Source: Variovorax sp. DXTD-1
GTDB lineage: Bacteria; Pseudomonadota; Gammaproteobacteria; Burkholderiales; Burkholderiaceae_C
Assembly (NCBI RefSeq): GCF_003984625.1
Contig: NZ_RWKH01000005.1
Location: forward strand, 124,001-188,000
Length of the DNA stretch: 64,000 nucleotides
Direction of reading: 5' to 3'
Position numbers and translations under genes: made by a program. Within the stretch, counting starts at the first letter, position 1. Each line of letters opens with the position of its first letter. A model generated the notes under the pieces. It did no database searches and was not told where the DNA came from. It saw only the letters and a program-made list of their open reading frames with translations. This document shows, piece after piece, positions 40,946-49,881 of this stretch.

Positions 40946-41000
40946 CTACATTGACCGCGAATGTAGTGAACGCAACATGAAAGTGTAGGGAATGCTACAC
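40946..41000. promoter_or_regulatory. Two inverted repeats, candidate TetR operators
   Basis: Site one: CTACATT, seven bases, AATGTAG (40946-40966), perfect 7-bp arms. Site two: GTGTAG, six bases, CTACAC (40983-41000), perfect 6-bp arms. Both use CTACA/TGTAG half-sites. They lie in the fpr/hnr divergent promoter region, so one repressor could govern both operons. The tetR gene is in the fpr-side operon. Confidence 0.65.
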
Positions 41001-41096
41001 AAACGGCAGACGGGGCACAAGCGGGCAGACGGCACGTTTGTTGCAAACCCCGCCACACCGGATGGCCCCATACACACTGCCCACGAGATCGCCCCG

Positions 41097-42722
41097 ATGA
41101 CCGAACACACCAAGACAGACGGAATGCCCGGCATGGACATGCCGGTGGTCGCAGAAGCCGGCGGCAGCGCCTTCGGCAAGGCGCCGCCGCGCAACGAGCG
41201 CATGAGCACCGCCAAGGTCGAGTGCAATGCCTGCCCCGTGCTGTGCCAGATTTCCGACGGCCGCACGGGTGCCTGCGACCGCTACGCCAACCGCGAAGGC
41301 GTGCTGGTGCGCGTCGACCCCGTGGTGCTGCTGCGCCGCGAGATTGCGGGCGAGGCGCCCAAGCTGGTGCCCTTCGACCGGCCGGCCGCCGAAAAGGCCG
41401 ACGCGGCCGAGACAGCCGCTCCCGACTGGAACGGCGACCTGCTGCATGCCGACGAAGTCTTCGTCACCGGCGTGGGTTCTTCCACCACCTACCCCGACTA
41501 CAAGCCCGCCCCCTTCATCGTGGCCTCGAAAGCCCAGGGCGTCGACATGGTCACGGTCGTCACCGAAGGCATCTTCAGCTACTGCAGCTTCAAGGTGAAG
41601 ATCGACACCGACCGCTTCCTGGGATCCGAGCAGGCCAACGTGCGCTACCGTGGCGAGGTGGTCGGCCACGTCACCACGGCCGAATACGGCTCGCAGATGC
41701 TGTCCCTCGGCGGCGTGCACCACCTCACCGGCGGCAGCAAGAAGGAAGGCCGCATGACGGCCGAGCTGATGCAGCTGCTGGGCAACAAGAAGGCGGTGGA
41801 GTGCACCATCGACGGCGGCTCCACCCTCGTCATCCAGGCCGGCAAGGCGCCCATCGTCAATGGTGTGGAAGAGCAGCGCATGCGCGTGGGCTGCGGCTCG
41901 GCGGCGGTCGGCATCTTTGCGCGCCAGTTCGCGGGCGTGGCCGACGAGGTGGTGGTGGTCGACGATCACATCACCGGCGTGCTGACCGAGCACCAGGCGG
42001 GGCGCTGCCTCGACATGGCGCCTTCGGGCATCCAGATGCTGGGGCGCAAGTCCACGCCGGGGCGCTACTTCCAGGTGGCGAACCCGGGCAACGGCTGGGG
42101 CGGCACCGACATTGCCGATCCGCTCTCGATCATCGAAGGCTGGGAAGAGGGCGTTGCGCGCCCGGGCCTGCGCCTTTTGATGACATCGACCACCGGCGAG
42201 CACGCGCAGTGGTATGTGCTCGACGAGGCGCTGAAGCCGGTCGAGCAGGAAATGCCCGCCGAGGTGAAGCGCATTGTCGAGCGTATCGGCGAGAACTGCG
42301 AACCGTCTCTGTGCACGGTGCTGTTCCTCGGCGGTGCGGGCGGGTCCTTGCGCGCCGGCGTCACAGAAAACCCGGTGCTGCTCACGCGCGCCATCAAGCG
42401 TGCGCTCGTCAACGTGACCTGCGGCGGCGCGCCGGCCTATGTATGGCCCGGCGGCGGCATCACCGTGATGGCCGACGTCATGCGCATGCCTGACAACAGC
42501 TTCGGCACCGTGCCCACGCCGGCCATCGTGGCGCCCATCGAGTTCAGCATGCGGCGCGACGACTACGCAGCGCTCGGCGGCCACATGGAACACATCTTCT
42601 CGCTCGAGCAGGCACTCGCGCGCGGTGCCTGGCAGGAGGACGGTGCGCCGCTGGCGCGGCAGTGGCTCGTGATGGACGACGCCAATCCCTGGCCGCTCGG
42701 CCATGCTCCGATGCTGGGCTGA
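41097..42722 (+). CDS. hnr: 6-hydroxynicotinate reductase-like protein
   Basis: 541 residues from the ATG at 41097; an ATG at 40992 would add 35 hydrophilic residues but lies inside the second inverted repeat. N-terminal iron-sulfur motif VECNACPVLCQI...GACDRYANREG (C-x2-C-x3-C-x10-C spacing). The body contains CGSAAVGIFARQF and PGGGITVMADVM; no classical NAD-binding fold is obvious. The family is annotated in Burkholderiales as 6-hydroxynicotinate reductase after the E. barkeri Hnr, a ferredoxin-dependent Fe-S/flavin enzyme giving 1,4,5,6-tetrahydro-6-oxonicotinate. Neighbouring ena, nicAB and pncA-like genes fit. First gene of a long plus-strand run. Confidence 0.72.
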   Translation: MTEHTKTDGMPGMDMPVVAEAGGSAFGKAPPRNERMSTAKVECNACPVLCQISDGRTGACDRYANREGVLVRVDPVVLLRREIAGEAPKLVPFDRPAAEKADAAETAAPDWNGDLLHADEVFVTGVGSSTTYPDYKPAPFIVASKAQGVDMVTVVTEGIFSYCSFKVKIDTDRFLGSEQANVRYRGEVVGHVTTAEYGSQMLSLGGVHHLTGGSKKEGRMTAELMQLLGNKKAVECTIDGGSTLVIQAGKAPIVNGVEEQRMRVGCGSAAVGIFARQFAGVADEVVVVDDHITGVLTEHQAGRCLDMAPSGIQMLGRKSTPGRYFQVANPGNGWGGTDIADPLSIIEGWEEGVARPGLRLLMTSTTGEHAQWYVLDEALKPVEQEMPAEVKRIVERIGENCEPSLCTVLFLGGAGGSLRAGVTENPVLLTRAIKRALVNVTCGGAPAYVWPGGGITVMADVMRMPDNSFGTVPTPAIVAPIEFSMRRDDYAALGGHMEHIFSLEQALARGAWQEDGAPLARQWLVMDDANPWPLGHAPMLG

Positions 42723-42725
42723 ACC

Positions 42726-43643
42726 ATGACCGCCCAACGCAGCGCGCTCGACAAGAACCGCTGGCATTTCAACCATGGCCCGATCGACATCGTGGCCGAG
42801 GCGCATGGCGACCCGTACGCCGTCGCGGCCGCGCACGACGCGGCCTGGGCTCGCTTCGCTCACGTGCTCGACGAGCTGGTGCGCGAGCTGCCGCTCTTGC
42901 GCCTGCCCGCAAGCGACAACATGCGCCCGCGCGGCGTGGTGGCCAAGCGCATGTGGAATGCGTGCGCCGCGTTCTCTCCGATGTTCGTCACGCCGATGGC
43001 GGCGGTGGCCGGTTCCGTGGCGCAGGAACTCATCGCGTTCTACGACCGCCCGGGCATCGAGCGGGCCTGGATCAACAACGGCGGCGACATCGCATTGCAC
43101 CTCGCGCCCAGCCAGTCGGCGCGCGTGGGTGTGTATGCCGACCTGGCGCGCTTCGACTGGCGCAGTCATGTCGATGGCGAAAGCGGCATCCTCACCACCG
43201 ACGGCCAGTTCGAGATCAAGGCCGAGCAGCCGGTGCGCGGCGTGGCCACCAGCGGCTGGCGTGGCCGCAGCTTCTCGCTGGGCATTGCCGACAGCGTGAC
43301 GGTACTTGCCGCCACGGCGGCACAAGCCGATGCGGCCGCCACCGTGATTGCCAACGCCGTCGACGTGGACGATGCGGCCATCCAGCGGCGCCCCGCGAAC
43401 GAATGCAAGGACGATAGCGACCTGGGCGACATCCGGGTCACGGTCGATGTGCCGCCGCTGGCGCCTTCGCAGGTAAAAAGCGCGCTCGATACGGGGGCGG
43501 TCTGCGCCAAGGTGCTGCAGAAAGGCGGGCTCGCCTGGGCCGTTCTGCTCGTTTGCCAGGGGCAGTGGCGACTTGTCGAACCCTTATGCTCGAAGGCGCT
43601 GCCGGCGGCGGCCTCCGTGGCAGTTGGTTCAGTATTTGCTTAA
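42726..43643 (+). CDS. UPF0280 (ApbE-related) family protein
   Basis: 305 residues. RNVRP-type N-terminus is absent, but the GPIDIVAEAHGDP, MFVTPMAAVAGSVAQEL and AWINNGGDIALHL segments are the UPF0280 signature; the NNGGDIA motif is shared with ApbE flavin transferases. It starts three bases after the hnr stop, so the two are translationally linked. Possible role: attaching or handling flavin for the Hnr-like reductase. This is inference; the family has no assigned reaction. Confidence 0.78.
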   Translation: MTAQRSALDKNRWHFNHGPIDIVAEAHGDPYAVAAAHDAAWARFAHVLDELVRELPLLRLPASDNMRPRGVVAKRMWNACAAFSPMFVTPMAAVAGSVAQELIAFYDRPGIERAWINNGGDIALHLAPSQSARVGVYADLARFDWRSHVDGESGILTTDGQFEIKAEQPVRGVATSGWRGRSFSLGIADSVTVLAATAAQADAAATVIANAVDVDDAAIQRRPANECKDDSDLGDIRVTVDVPPLAPSQVKSALDTGAVCAKVLQKGGLAWAVLLVCQGQWRLVEPLCSKALPAAASVAVGSVFA

Positions 43644-43663
43644 CGAAAAGCAAGGTTCCTTTC

Positions 43664-44305
43664 ATGATCGATATACGCCGCGTCTTCACCCATGTCGAGC
43701 ACATCCACCACGAGTTCGGCCCTCGCGCCGACACCCCGTTGGTGCGCGGTGCCATCGGCGCGGTGCTGACCAATCCTTTTGCGGGCCGCTACGAGCCCGA
43801 CATCCTGCCGATGATGGCGCTGCTCGACCCCGTGGGCGTCGACATGGCGCACCGGCTGCATGCCGCCATGGACGTGCCCCTGGAGCAGATCGCCACCTAC
43901 GGCAAGGGCGCCATCGTCGGTGCCGCGGGCGAGCTGGAGCACGGTGCGCTCTGGCACGTGCCCGGCGGTTATGCCATGCGCGAATTGCTCGGCTGGAAGG
44001 GAAGCCGCGCCGCCTACACCGCGGGCAAGGCCGAAGAAAAAACCGGCCAGCCCGGCAACGCGCTTTCCATCGTGCCCTCGACCAAGAAGGTCGGCCCGCC
44101 CGGTGCGGCGCTCGACGTGCCGCTCACCAACATCAATGCCAGCTACGTGCGCGGCCAGTTCGACGCCATTGAAGTGCGCGTGCCCGGGGCGCCCGCGGCC
44201 GACGAGATCGTCTTCATCCTGGCCATGAGCACGGGCTACCGCGTGCATGCGCGCGTGGGCGGGCTGCTCGCCAAGGACATCAGCAAATGGGACGGCCTGC
44301 GCTGA
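43664..44305 (+). CDS. DUF1185 ('amino acid synthesis') family protein, copy 1
   Basis: 213 residues from the ATG at 43664. Contains NPFAGRYEPDILPMMALLDPVG (core NPFAGRY), YGKGAIVGAAGELEHGALWH and VRVPGAPAADEIVFILAMSTGYRVHARVGGL (core GAPAADEIV). Same fold family as the next gene, with which it shares NPxAGR, YGKxAIVGxxGELEHxA, VPxTK/AKKxGxxGxAxDVPL and DEIV. Cytoplasmic, no signal. Function unknown; cluster context suggests a step after ring opening in nicotinate degradation or a lactam/imide hydrolysis. The 'amino acid synthesis' family name does not rest on a shown activity as far as I know. Confidence 0.75.
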   Translation: MIDIRRVFTHVEHIHHEFGPRADTPLVRGAIGAVLTNPFAGRYEPDILPMMALLDPVGVDMAHRLHAAMDVPLEQIATYGKGAIVGAAGELEHGALWHVPGGYAMRELLGWKGSRAAYTAGKAEEKTGQPGNALSIVPSTKKVGPPGAALDVPLTNINASYVRGQFDAIEVRVPGAPAADEIVFILAMSTGYRVHARVGGLLAKDISKWDGLR

Positions 44306-44339
44306 GCCACCTCTCAAGAGACAAGAAGGAACACAAGAC

Positions 44340-44924
44340 ATGACTGCCAACATCCGCAAGCTCGTCATCCAGGTCGACGAAACCCGCAAGGAAATGGGCC
44401 GCGATATCACGCCGCCCACGCGCCGCGCGGTGGCCATCGCCGTGATCGAGAACCCCTATGCGGGCCGCTTCAGCGAGAACCTCGACGAACTGATTGCCAT
44501 CGGCGAAGAGCTGGGCGCGTTGCTCGGCCAGAAGGCCGTGAAGGCGCTCGGCATCGAGCCCGGACAGGCGCAGAGCTACGGCAAGGCCGCCATCGTGGGC
44601 GAGAACGGCGAGCTCGAGCATGCGGCCGCCATCCTGCACCCCAAGCTCGGTGCGCCGCTGCGCGTGGCTGTTGAAAAGGGCGCGGCGCTGGTGCCTTCTG
44701 CCAAGAAGCGCGGCACGCTCGGGACCGCCATCGACGTGCCGCTCGGCCACAAGGACGCCGCCTTCGTGCGCAGCCATTTCGACGCGGTCGAGGCCCGCAT
44801 GTCCGACGCACCGCGCGCCAACGAAATCGTGGTGGCGGTGGCCGTCACCGACAGCGGCCGTCCGCTGCCTCGCATCGGTGGCCTGCAGGTCGCCGACATC
44901 AAGGGTGAAGACGGCCTCAAATGA
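44340..44924 (+). CDS. DUF1185 ('amino acid synthesis') family protein, copy 2
   Basis: 194 residues; AAGAAGGA precedes the ATG. Paralogue of the preceding gene: NPYAGRFSENLDELIAIGEELG, SYGKAAIVGENGELEHAA, VPSAKKRGTLGTAIDVPLGHKDAAFVRSHFD (core AKKRGTLGTAIDVPL) and RANEIVVAVAVTDSGRPLPRIGGL. About 20 residues shorter than copy 1, mainly by lacking an insertion around residues 115-135 (GKAEEKTGQPG). Likely the two form a hetero-oligomer or act on successive substrates; not shown. Confidence 0.75.
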   Translation: MTANIRKLVIQVDETRKEMGRDITPPTRRAVAIAVIENPYAGRFSENLDELIAIGEELGALLGQKAVKALGIEPGQAQSYGKAAIVGENGELEHAAAILHPKLGAPLRVAVEKGAALVPSAKKRGTLGTAIDVPLGHKDAAFVRSHFDAVEARMSDAPRANEIVVAVAVTDSGRPLPRIGGLQVADIKGEDGLK

Positions 44925-45000
44925 CGCTCATCCCCAGGTTTGCGCCTTGCGCCCATTGCATTTATTCGGTTCCATTGACCATTTCAACGAGGAGTTCCCC

Positions 45001-46212
45001 ATGACCATGCGTTTTGCCTTCAACGTGGTGTCGCTCGCTGCGCTCACCGTCGCACTGATTCCGGTCGCGCAGGCGCAAGGCGTCATCAAGATCGGCGAGA
45101 TCAACAGCTACAAGGCGCAGCCCGCCTTCCTCGAGCCCTACAAGAAGGGCATGGAACTCGCCGTCGACGAAATCAATGCCGCGGGCGGCGTCAACGGCAA
45201 GAAGATCGAGCTGATCACGCGCGACGACAACGCCAACCCCGGCGACGCCGTGCGCGTGGCCGAAGAACTCGTCTCGCGCGAAAAGGTCGACATGCTGGCC
45301 GGCACCTTCCTGTCGAACACCGGCCTGGCCGTGACCGACTTTGCCAAGCAGAAGAAGTTCTTCTTCCTTGCCGGCGAACCGCTGACCGACAAAATCACCT
45401 GGCAGGGCGGCAACCAGTACACCTTCCGCCTGCGCCCCGGCACCTACATGCAGGCCGCCATGCTGGTGCCCGAGGCCGCCAAGCTCAAGAAGAAGCGCTG
45501 GGCCATCGTGTACCCCAACTACGAATACGGCCAGTCGGCCGTGGCAGCCTTCAAGCAGTTGCTCAAGGCCGCGCAGCCCGACGTGGAGTTCGTGGCCGAA
45601 CAGGCCACGCCCCTCGGCAAGGTCGATGCCGGCAGCGTGGCGCAGGCGCTGGCCGATGCCAAGCCCGACGCGATCTTCAACGTGCTGTTCGGCGCCGACC
45701 TTTCCAAGTTCGTGCGCGAAGGCAACACGCGCGGCCTGTTCAAGGACCGCGAGGTGGTGAGTGTGCTGACGGGCGAGCCCGAGTACCTCGATCCGCTGAA
45801 GGACGAAGCGCCCAATGGCTGGATCGTGACCGGCTATCCCTGGTACGGCATCGCCACGCCGGAGCACAAGAAGTTCGAGCAGGCCTACCAGGCCAAGTTC
45901 AAGGACTATCCGCGCCTGGGCTCGGTGGTGGGCTACAGCATGATCAAGTCGGCCGCGGCGGGCATTGCCAAGGCCAAGAGCACCGACACCGAGAAGCTGG
46001 TGGCCGCCTTCAAGGGCCTGCAGGTGGATTCGCCGTTCGGCAAGATCACCTATCGCCCCGAAGACCACCAGTCGACCATGGGCGCCTTCGTGGGGCGCAC
46101 CAAGAACGAAAACGGCAAGGGCGTGATGGTGAACTACACCTACCTCGACGGGGCCGATGCCAAGTACCAGCCATCGGCGGCTGAAATCAAGAAAACCCGC
46201 GCAGCGGACTGA
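45001..46212 (+). CDS. Branched-chain-type ABC transporter substrate-binding protein
   Basis: 403 residues; GAGGAG before the ATG. Signal peptide about 1-26 (LIPVAQAQG), then a Peripla_BP_6 / LivJ-like domain: IKIGEINSYKAQPAFLEPYKKGMELAVDEINAAGGVNGKKIEL (core KGMELAVDEINAAGGVNG). The broad LivJ-like group binds amino acids, amides, urea and aromatic acids. Position inside the cluster suggests nicotinate, nicotinamide or another pyridine. Permease and ATPase genes follow on the same strand after a palindromic repeat. Confidence 0.85.
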   Translation: MTMRFAFNVVSLAALTVALIPVAQAQGVIKIGEINSYKAQPAFLEPYKKGMELAVDEINAAGGVNGKKIELITRDDNANPGDAVRVAEELVSREKVDMLAGTFLSNTGLAVTDFAKQKKFFFLAGEPLTDKITWQGGNQYTFRLRPGTYMQAAMLVPEAAKLKKKRWAIVYPNYEYGQSAVAAFKQLLKAAQPDVEFVAEQATPLGKVDAGSVAQALADAKPDAIFNVLFGADLSKFVREGNTRGLFKDREVVSVLTGEPEYLDPLKDEAPNGWIVTGYPWYGIATPEHKKFEQAYQAKFKDYPRLGSVVGYSMIKSAAAGIAKAKSTDTEKLVAAFKGLQVDSPFGKITYRPEDHQSTMGAFVGRTKNENGKGVMVNYTYLDGADAKYQPSAAEIKKTRAAD

Positions 46213-46230
46213 CAAAGCTCCACCCCCAGT

Positions 46231-46315
46231 CTTTGCGCACTTCGTGTCGCTTCGCCAACCCCCTCGCCGGGGGCAACACCAGCGGCCCGGCAAAGCCGGT
46301 TCCGCGGTGTTTCGC
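46231..46315. repeat. Dispersed palindromic repeat between binding protein and permease genes
   Basis: GCGCACTTCGTGTCGCTTCG followed by hairpins CCCCCTCGCCGGGGG and CCGGCAAAGCCGG. Shares the GCACTTCGTGTC lead and hairpin order with the insertion in recQ. Fills most of the 147-bp gap, so it could attenuate transcription and make binding protein more abundant than permease. Confidence 0.72.
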
Positions 46316-46359
46316 GAAGAGACAGCGTTGCGCGAGCGTTGGGACTCAAGGATTTCCGA

Positions 46360-48288
46360 ATGAGTTTTTCAGGTTTCATCGTCCAGCTGCTCAACGGGCT
46401 TGCGAGCGCGTCGTCGCTCTTTCTCGTCGCAGCGGGTTTGTCGCTGATCTTCGGCGTCACGCGGATCGTGAATTTCGCGCATGGCTCGTTCTTCATGGTG
46501 GGCGTCTACATCGCCTACACGCTGGTCGAGAAGCTCGGCGGCAGCCTGGGCTTCTGGCCCGCGCTGCTGCTCGCGGCCGTGGCGGTCGGCGTGCTCGGCG
46601 CGCTGATCGAGGTGGTGCTGCTGCGCCGCATCTACAAGGCGCCCGAGCTGTTCCAGCTGCTCGCCACGTTCGCGCTCGTCCTCGTCATCAAAGACGCGGT
46701 GCTCTGGCTCTGGGGCCCGGACGAACTGCTCGGGCCGCGTGCGCCGGGCCTCTCGGGCTCGGTCATGATCCTGGGGCGGCAGTTCCCGTCCTACGACCTG
46801 TTCCTCATCGTCGTCGGACCGCTGGTGCTCGGCCTCGTGTGGATGCTGCTCACGCGCACCCGCTTCGGCACGCTGGTGCGCGCCGCCACGCAGGACCGCG
46901 AGATGGTCAGCGCGCTCGGCGTCAACCAGGCGTGGCTGTTCACGGCGGTGTTCGCGCTCGGCGCATTGCTCGCGGGGCTCGGCGGCGCGCTGCAGCTGCC
47001 GCGCGAGCCCGCCACGCTCGAGATGGACCTCAACACCATCGGCGCGGCCTTCGTGGTCGTGGTCGTCGGCGGCATGGGATCGATTCCGGGTGCCTATGCC
47101 GCGGCGCTGCTGATCGCCGAGATCAAGGCCATCTGCATCTGGCTCGGCGTGGTTGACGTGTTCGGCATCAGCGTTTCGTTTTCCAAGCTCACGCTGGTCG
47201 TGGACTTTCTCGTCATGGCGGTGGTGCTGGTGTGGCGCCCCTGGGGCCTGTTCGGCCGGCCGCAGGCACCGAGCCGCTACGTCGGCATGCAGGAGGAGCC
47301 GCTGCGCCGCGCCGGCAAGGCCTACGTGGTGGCCGCGGCGGTGTTCGGCCTGGTGCTGGCGGCGGCACCGCTGCTCACCGCGGACTCGCCCTACACGACG
47401 GTGCTGATGATCGACCTGCTCATCGCCGCGCTGTTCGCGGCCAGCCTGCACTTCATCATGGGGCCGGCCGGCATGCATTCGTTCGGGCATGCGGCGTATT
47501 TCGGCCTGGGGGCCTACGGTGCGGCATTGCTGGTACGCGCAAGCGGCATGCCGATGGAGCTGGCGCTCGTCGTCGCGCCGCTGGTCGCAGCCATCGGCGC
47601 CTTCGTCTACGGCTGGTTCGCCGTGCGGCTGTCGGGCGTGTACCTTGCCATGCTCACGCTGGCCTTTGCGCAGATCACCTGGGCCATCACCTACCAGTGG
47701 GACACGTTCACCGGCGGCAGCAACGGGCTCACCGGCGTCTGGCCGGCCGAGTGGCTGTCGGACAAGCGCGTGTACTACTGGCTCACGCTGGCACTGGTGG
47801 CGCTGGGTGTGCTGGGGCTGCGCCGCGTGCTGTTCTCGCCCTTCGGCTATGCGCTGCGGGCGGGGCGCGATTCGGTGCTGCGTGCCGACGCAATCGGCAT
47901 CGACGTCAAGCGCATGCAGTGGGTCGCCTTCGTGATTGCGGGCACCGCGGCGGGCCTGGCCGGTGCGCTCTACGCCTTCTCCAAGGGGAGCATCTCGCCG
48001 GAATCCCTGAGCGTCGGCAAGTCGGTCGACGGCCTGGTGATGGTGCTGCTCGGTGGCATCCAGACGCTGGCCGGGCCGGTGGTCGGTGCCGTCACCTTCA
48101 CGTGGCTGCACGACACGGTCGCGCGCAACACCGACTACTGGCGCGCCATGCTCGGCGCCATCATCCTGCTGCTGGTGCTGCTGTTCCCGCAAGGCATTGC
48201 GGGCTTCGCCAAGCAGCTGTCCGGGCGCATCCGCATCCGCACCCGCGGCGCGCGCGAAACGGCAAGACTCGAGGAAGTGAAAGCATGA
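46360..48288 (+). CDS. Fused LivH-LivM branched-chain ABC transporter permease
   Basis: 642 residues with the two permeases joined in one chain. LivH-like part about 1-300 (GLSLIFGVTRIVNFAHGSFFMVG, core FGVTRIVNFAHGS; NTIGAAFVVVVVGGMGSIPGA) and LivM-like part about 320-620 (MGPAGMHSFGHAAYFGLGAY, core HSFGHAAYFGLGAYGA; GGSNGLTG; GGIQTLAGPVVGA). Around sixteen membrane spans. AAGGA seven bases before the ATG. Overlaps livG by four bases. Confidence 0.9.
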   Translation: MSFSGFIVQLLNGLASASSLFLVAAGLSLIFGVTRIVNFAHGSFFMVGVYIAYTLVEKLGGSLGFWPALLLAAVAVGVLGALIEVVLLRRIYKAPELFQLLATFALVLVIKDAVLWLWGPDELLGPRAPGLSGSVMILGRQFPSYDLFLIVVGPLVLGLVWMLLTRTRFGTLVRAATQDREMVSALGVNQAWLFTAVFALGALLAGLGGALQLPREPATLEMDLNTIGAAFVVVVVGGMGSIPGAYAAALLIAEIKAICIWLGVVDVFGISVSFSKLTLVVDFLVMAVVLVWRPWGLFGRPQAPSRYVGMQEEPLRRAGKAYVVAAAVFGLVLAAAPLLTADSPYTTVLMIDLLIAALFAASLHFIMGPAGMHSFGHAAYFGLGAYGAALLVRASGMPMELALVVAPLVAAIGAFVYGWFAVRLSGVYLAMLTLAFAQITWAITYQWDTFTGGSNGLTGVWPAEWLSDKRVYYWLTLALVALGVLGLRRVLFSPFGYALRAGRDSVLRADAIGIDVKRMQWVAFVIAGTAAGLAGALYAFSKGSISPESLSVGKSVDGLVMVLLGGIQTLAGPVVGAVTFTWLHDTVARNTDYWRAMLGAIILLLVLLFPQGIAGFAKQLSGRIRIRTRGARETARLEEVKA

Positions 48289-49103
48289 GCGCGCACGCTC
48301 CCCTGCTCAAGGTCGAGAACCTGGGCAAGTCGTTCGGCGGCGTCAAGGCGGTCGACGGCATCAGCTTCGATCTCGCGCCCGGCGAACTGCTGGCGTTGAT
48401 CGGCCCCAACGGCGCCGGCAAGTCGACGACCTTCAACATGGTGAACGGCCAACTCAAGGCCGACCAGGGCTCCATACGCTTCGGCGGCGAGGAACTGATC
48501 GGCCGCAAGCCGCGCGCCATCTGGCGCATGGGCGTGGGCCGCACCTTCCAGATTGCCGAAACCTTCGCATCGCTCACCGTGGTCGAGAACGTGCAGATGG
48601 CACTGCTCTCGCACGACGGCAAACTGTTCTCGATGTGGCGCCGCGCCGCCGACCACAGGCGCGACGAGGCATTGGCCCTGCTCGATCAGGTCGGCATGAA
48701 GGCGCAGGCCGATCGCCCCTGCAGCGAGCTGGCCTACGGCGACGTCAAGCGCGTCGAGCTCGCAATCGCCATGGCCAATGCGCCAAAGCTGCTGCTGATG
48801 GACGAACCCACGGCCGGCATGGCGCCCAAGGAGCGCAATTCGCTGATGGCGCTGACCAAGCAGCTGGTCATCGACCGCGGCATGGCCGTGCTCTTTACCG
48901 AACACAGCATGGACGTGGTCTTTGCCTATGCCGACCGCATGATCGTGCTCGCGCGCGGGCGGCTGATCGCACAGGGCAAGCCGCTCGAGATCCGCGACCA
49001 TCCGAAAGTGCAGGAGGTGTACTTCGGCAGCGGCAAGACCTTCGAGAAGATTGCAGAAAAGGCCGCCGAAGTGAACGCGGCAGTGGGAGCGGCAACCGCA
49101 TGA
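48285..49103 (+). CDS. Branched-chain-type ABC transporter ATPase (LivG-like)
   Basis: 272 residues. Walker A GPNGAGKST, Q-loop GVGRTFQIAETFASLTV, atypical signature SELAYGDVKRVELA in place of LSGGQ (normal for LivG), Walker B LLLMDEPTAGM and H-loop VLFTEHSMDVV. Overlaps both neighbours by four bases. Confidence 0.92.
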   Translation: MSAHAPLLKVENLGKSFGGVKAVDGISFDLAPGELLALIGPNGAGKSTTFNMVNGQLKADQGSIRFGGEELIGRKPRAIWRMGVGRTFQIAETFASLTVVENVQMALLSHDGKLFSMWRRAADHRRDEALALLDQVGMKAQADRPCSELAYGDVKRVELAIAMANAPKLLLMDEPTAGMAPKERNSLMALTKQLVIDRGMAVLFTEHSMDVVFAYADRMIVLARGRLIAQGKPLEIRDHPKVQEVYFGSGKTFEKIAEKAAEVNAAVGAATA

Positions 49104-49834
49104 GCACGCACGAAACACTTTTGAAGGCCAACGCGCTGTGCGCCTGGTACGGCGCCGCACAAATCCTGTACGACGTCGATCTCGAAGTGCGCCGCGGCGA
49201 AGTCGTCGCGCTCATGGGGCGCAACGGCGCCGGCAAGTCGACCACGCTGAAGACGCTGATCGGCATGCTCTCCAAGCGCAAGGGCAGCGTGAGTTTTCTG
49301 GGCCACGATATCTCGAAGAGCGAGCCGCATCACGCGGCAAAGCTCGGCCTCGGCTTTGTGCCCGAAGACCGCCGCGTGTTCACCGACCTCACCGTGATGG
49401 AAAACCTCGAGGTCGGCAAGCAGGCGCCGCGCCGCTGGGCCGATGGCAGCGAGGCCCCGCTGTGGACGCCAGAGCGGCTGTTCAAGCTCTTTCCCAATTT
49501 GGGTGAAATGCCCAACCGCCCCGGCGGCCGCATGAGCGGCGGCGAACAGCAGATGCTGACCGTGGCGCGCACGCTCATGGGCAACCCGTACCTGGTGCTG
49601 CTCGACGAGCCTTCGGAAGGCGTGGCGCCGGTCATCGTCGAGCAGATGGCCAACATGATCCTGGAGCTCAAGGCGCAGGGCGTGAGCATTTTGCTGTCGG
49701 AGCAGAACATGCATTTTGCCGAGCTGGTGTCCGACCGCGCCTATGTGCTCGAGAAGGGCCAGATCCGCTATCACGCGACCATGGCGGAGCTTGCGGCCAA
49801 CGAGGAAGTGCGCCGCGCCTACCTGAGCGTCTAG
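49100..49834 (+). CDS. Branched-chain-type ABC transporter ATPase (LivF-like)
   Basis: 244 residues. Walker A GRNGAGKST, GFVPEDRRVFTDLTVMENL typical of LivF, signature MSGGEQQMLTVARTLMGNP, Walker B LVLLDEPSEGVAP, and SILLSEQNMHFA. Pairs with the LivG-like ATPase on the fused permease. Confidence 0.93.
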   Translation: MSTHETLLKANALCAWYGAAQILYDVDLEVRRGEVVALMGRNGAGKSTTLKTLIGMLSKRKGSVSFLGHDISKSEPHHAAKLGLGFVPEDRRVFTDLTVMENLEVGKQAPRRWADGSEAPLWTPERLFKLFPNLGEMPNRPGGRMSGGEQQMLTVARTLMGNPYLVLLDEPSEGVAPVIVEQMANMILELKAQGVSILLSEQNMHFAELVSDRAYVLEKGQIRYHATMAELAANEEVRRAYLSV

Positions 49835-49881
49835 CCCGCGGGCTCCTTCGATTTCTATCTCATCAACCACCGGAGCACACC

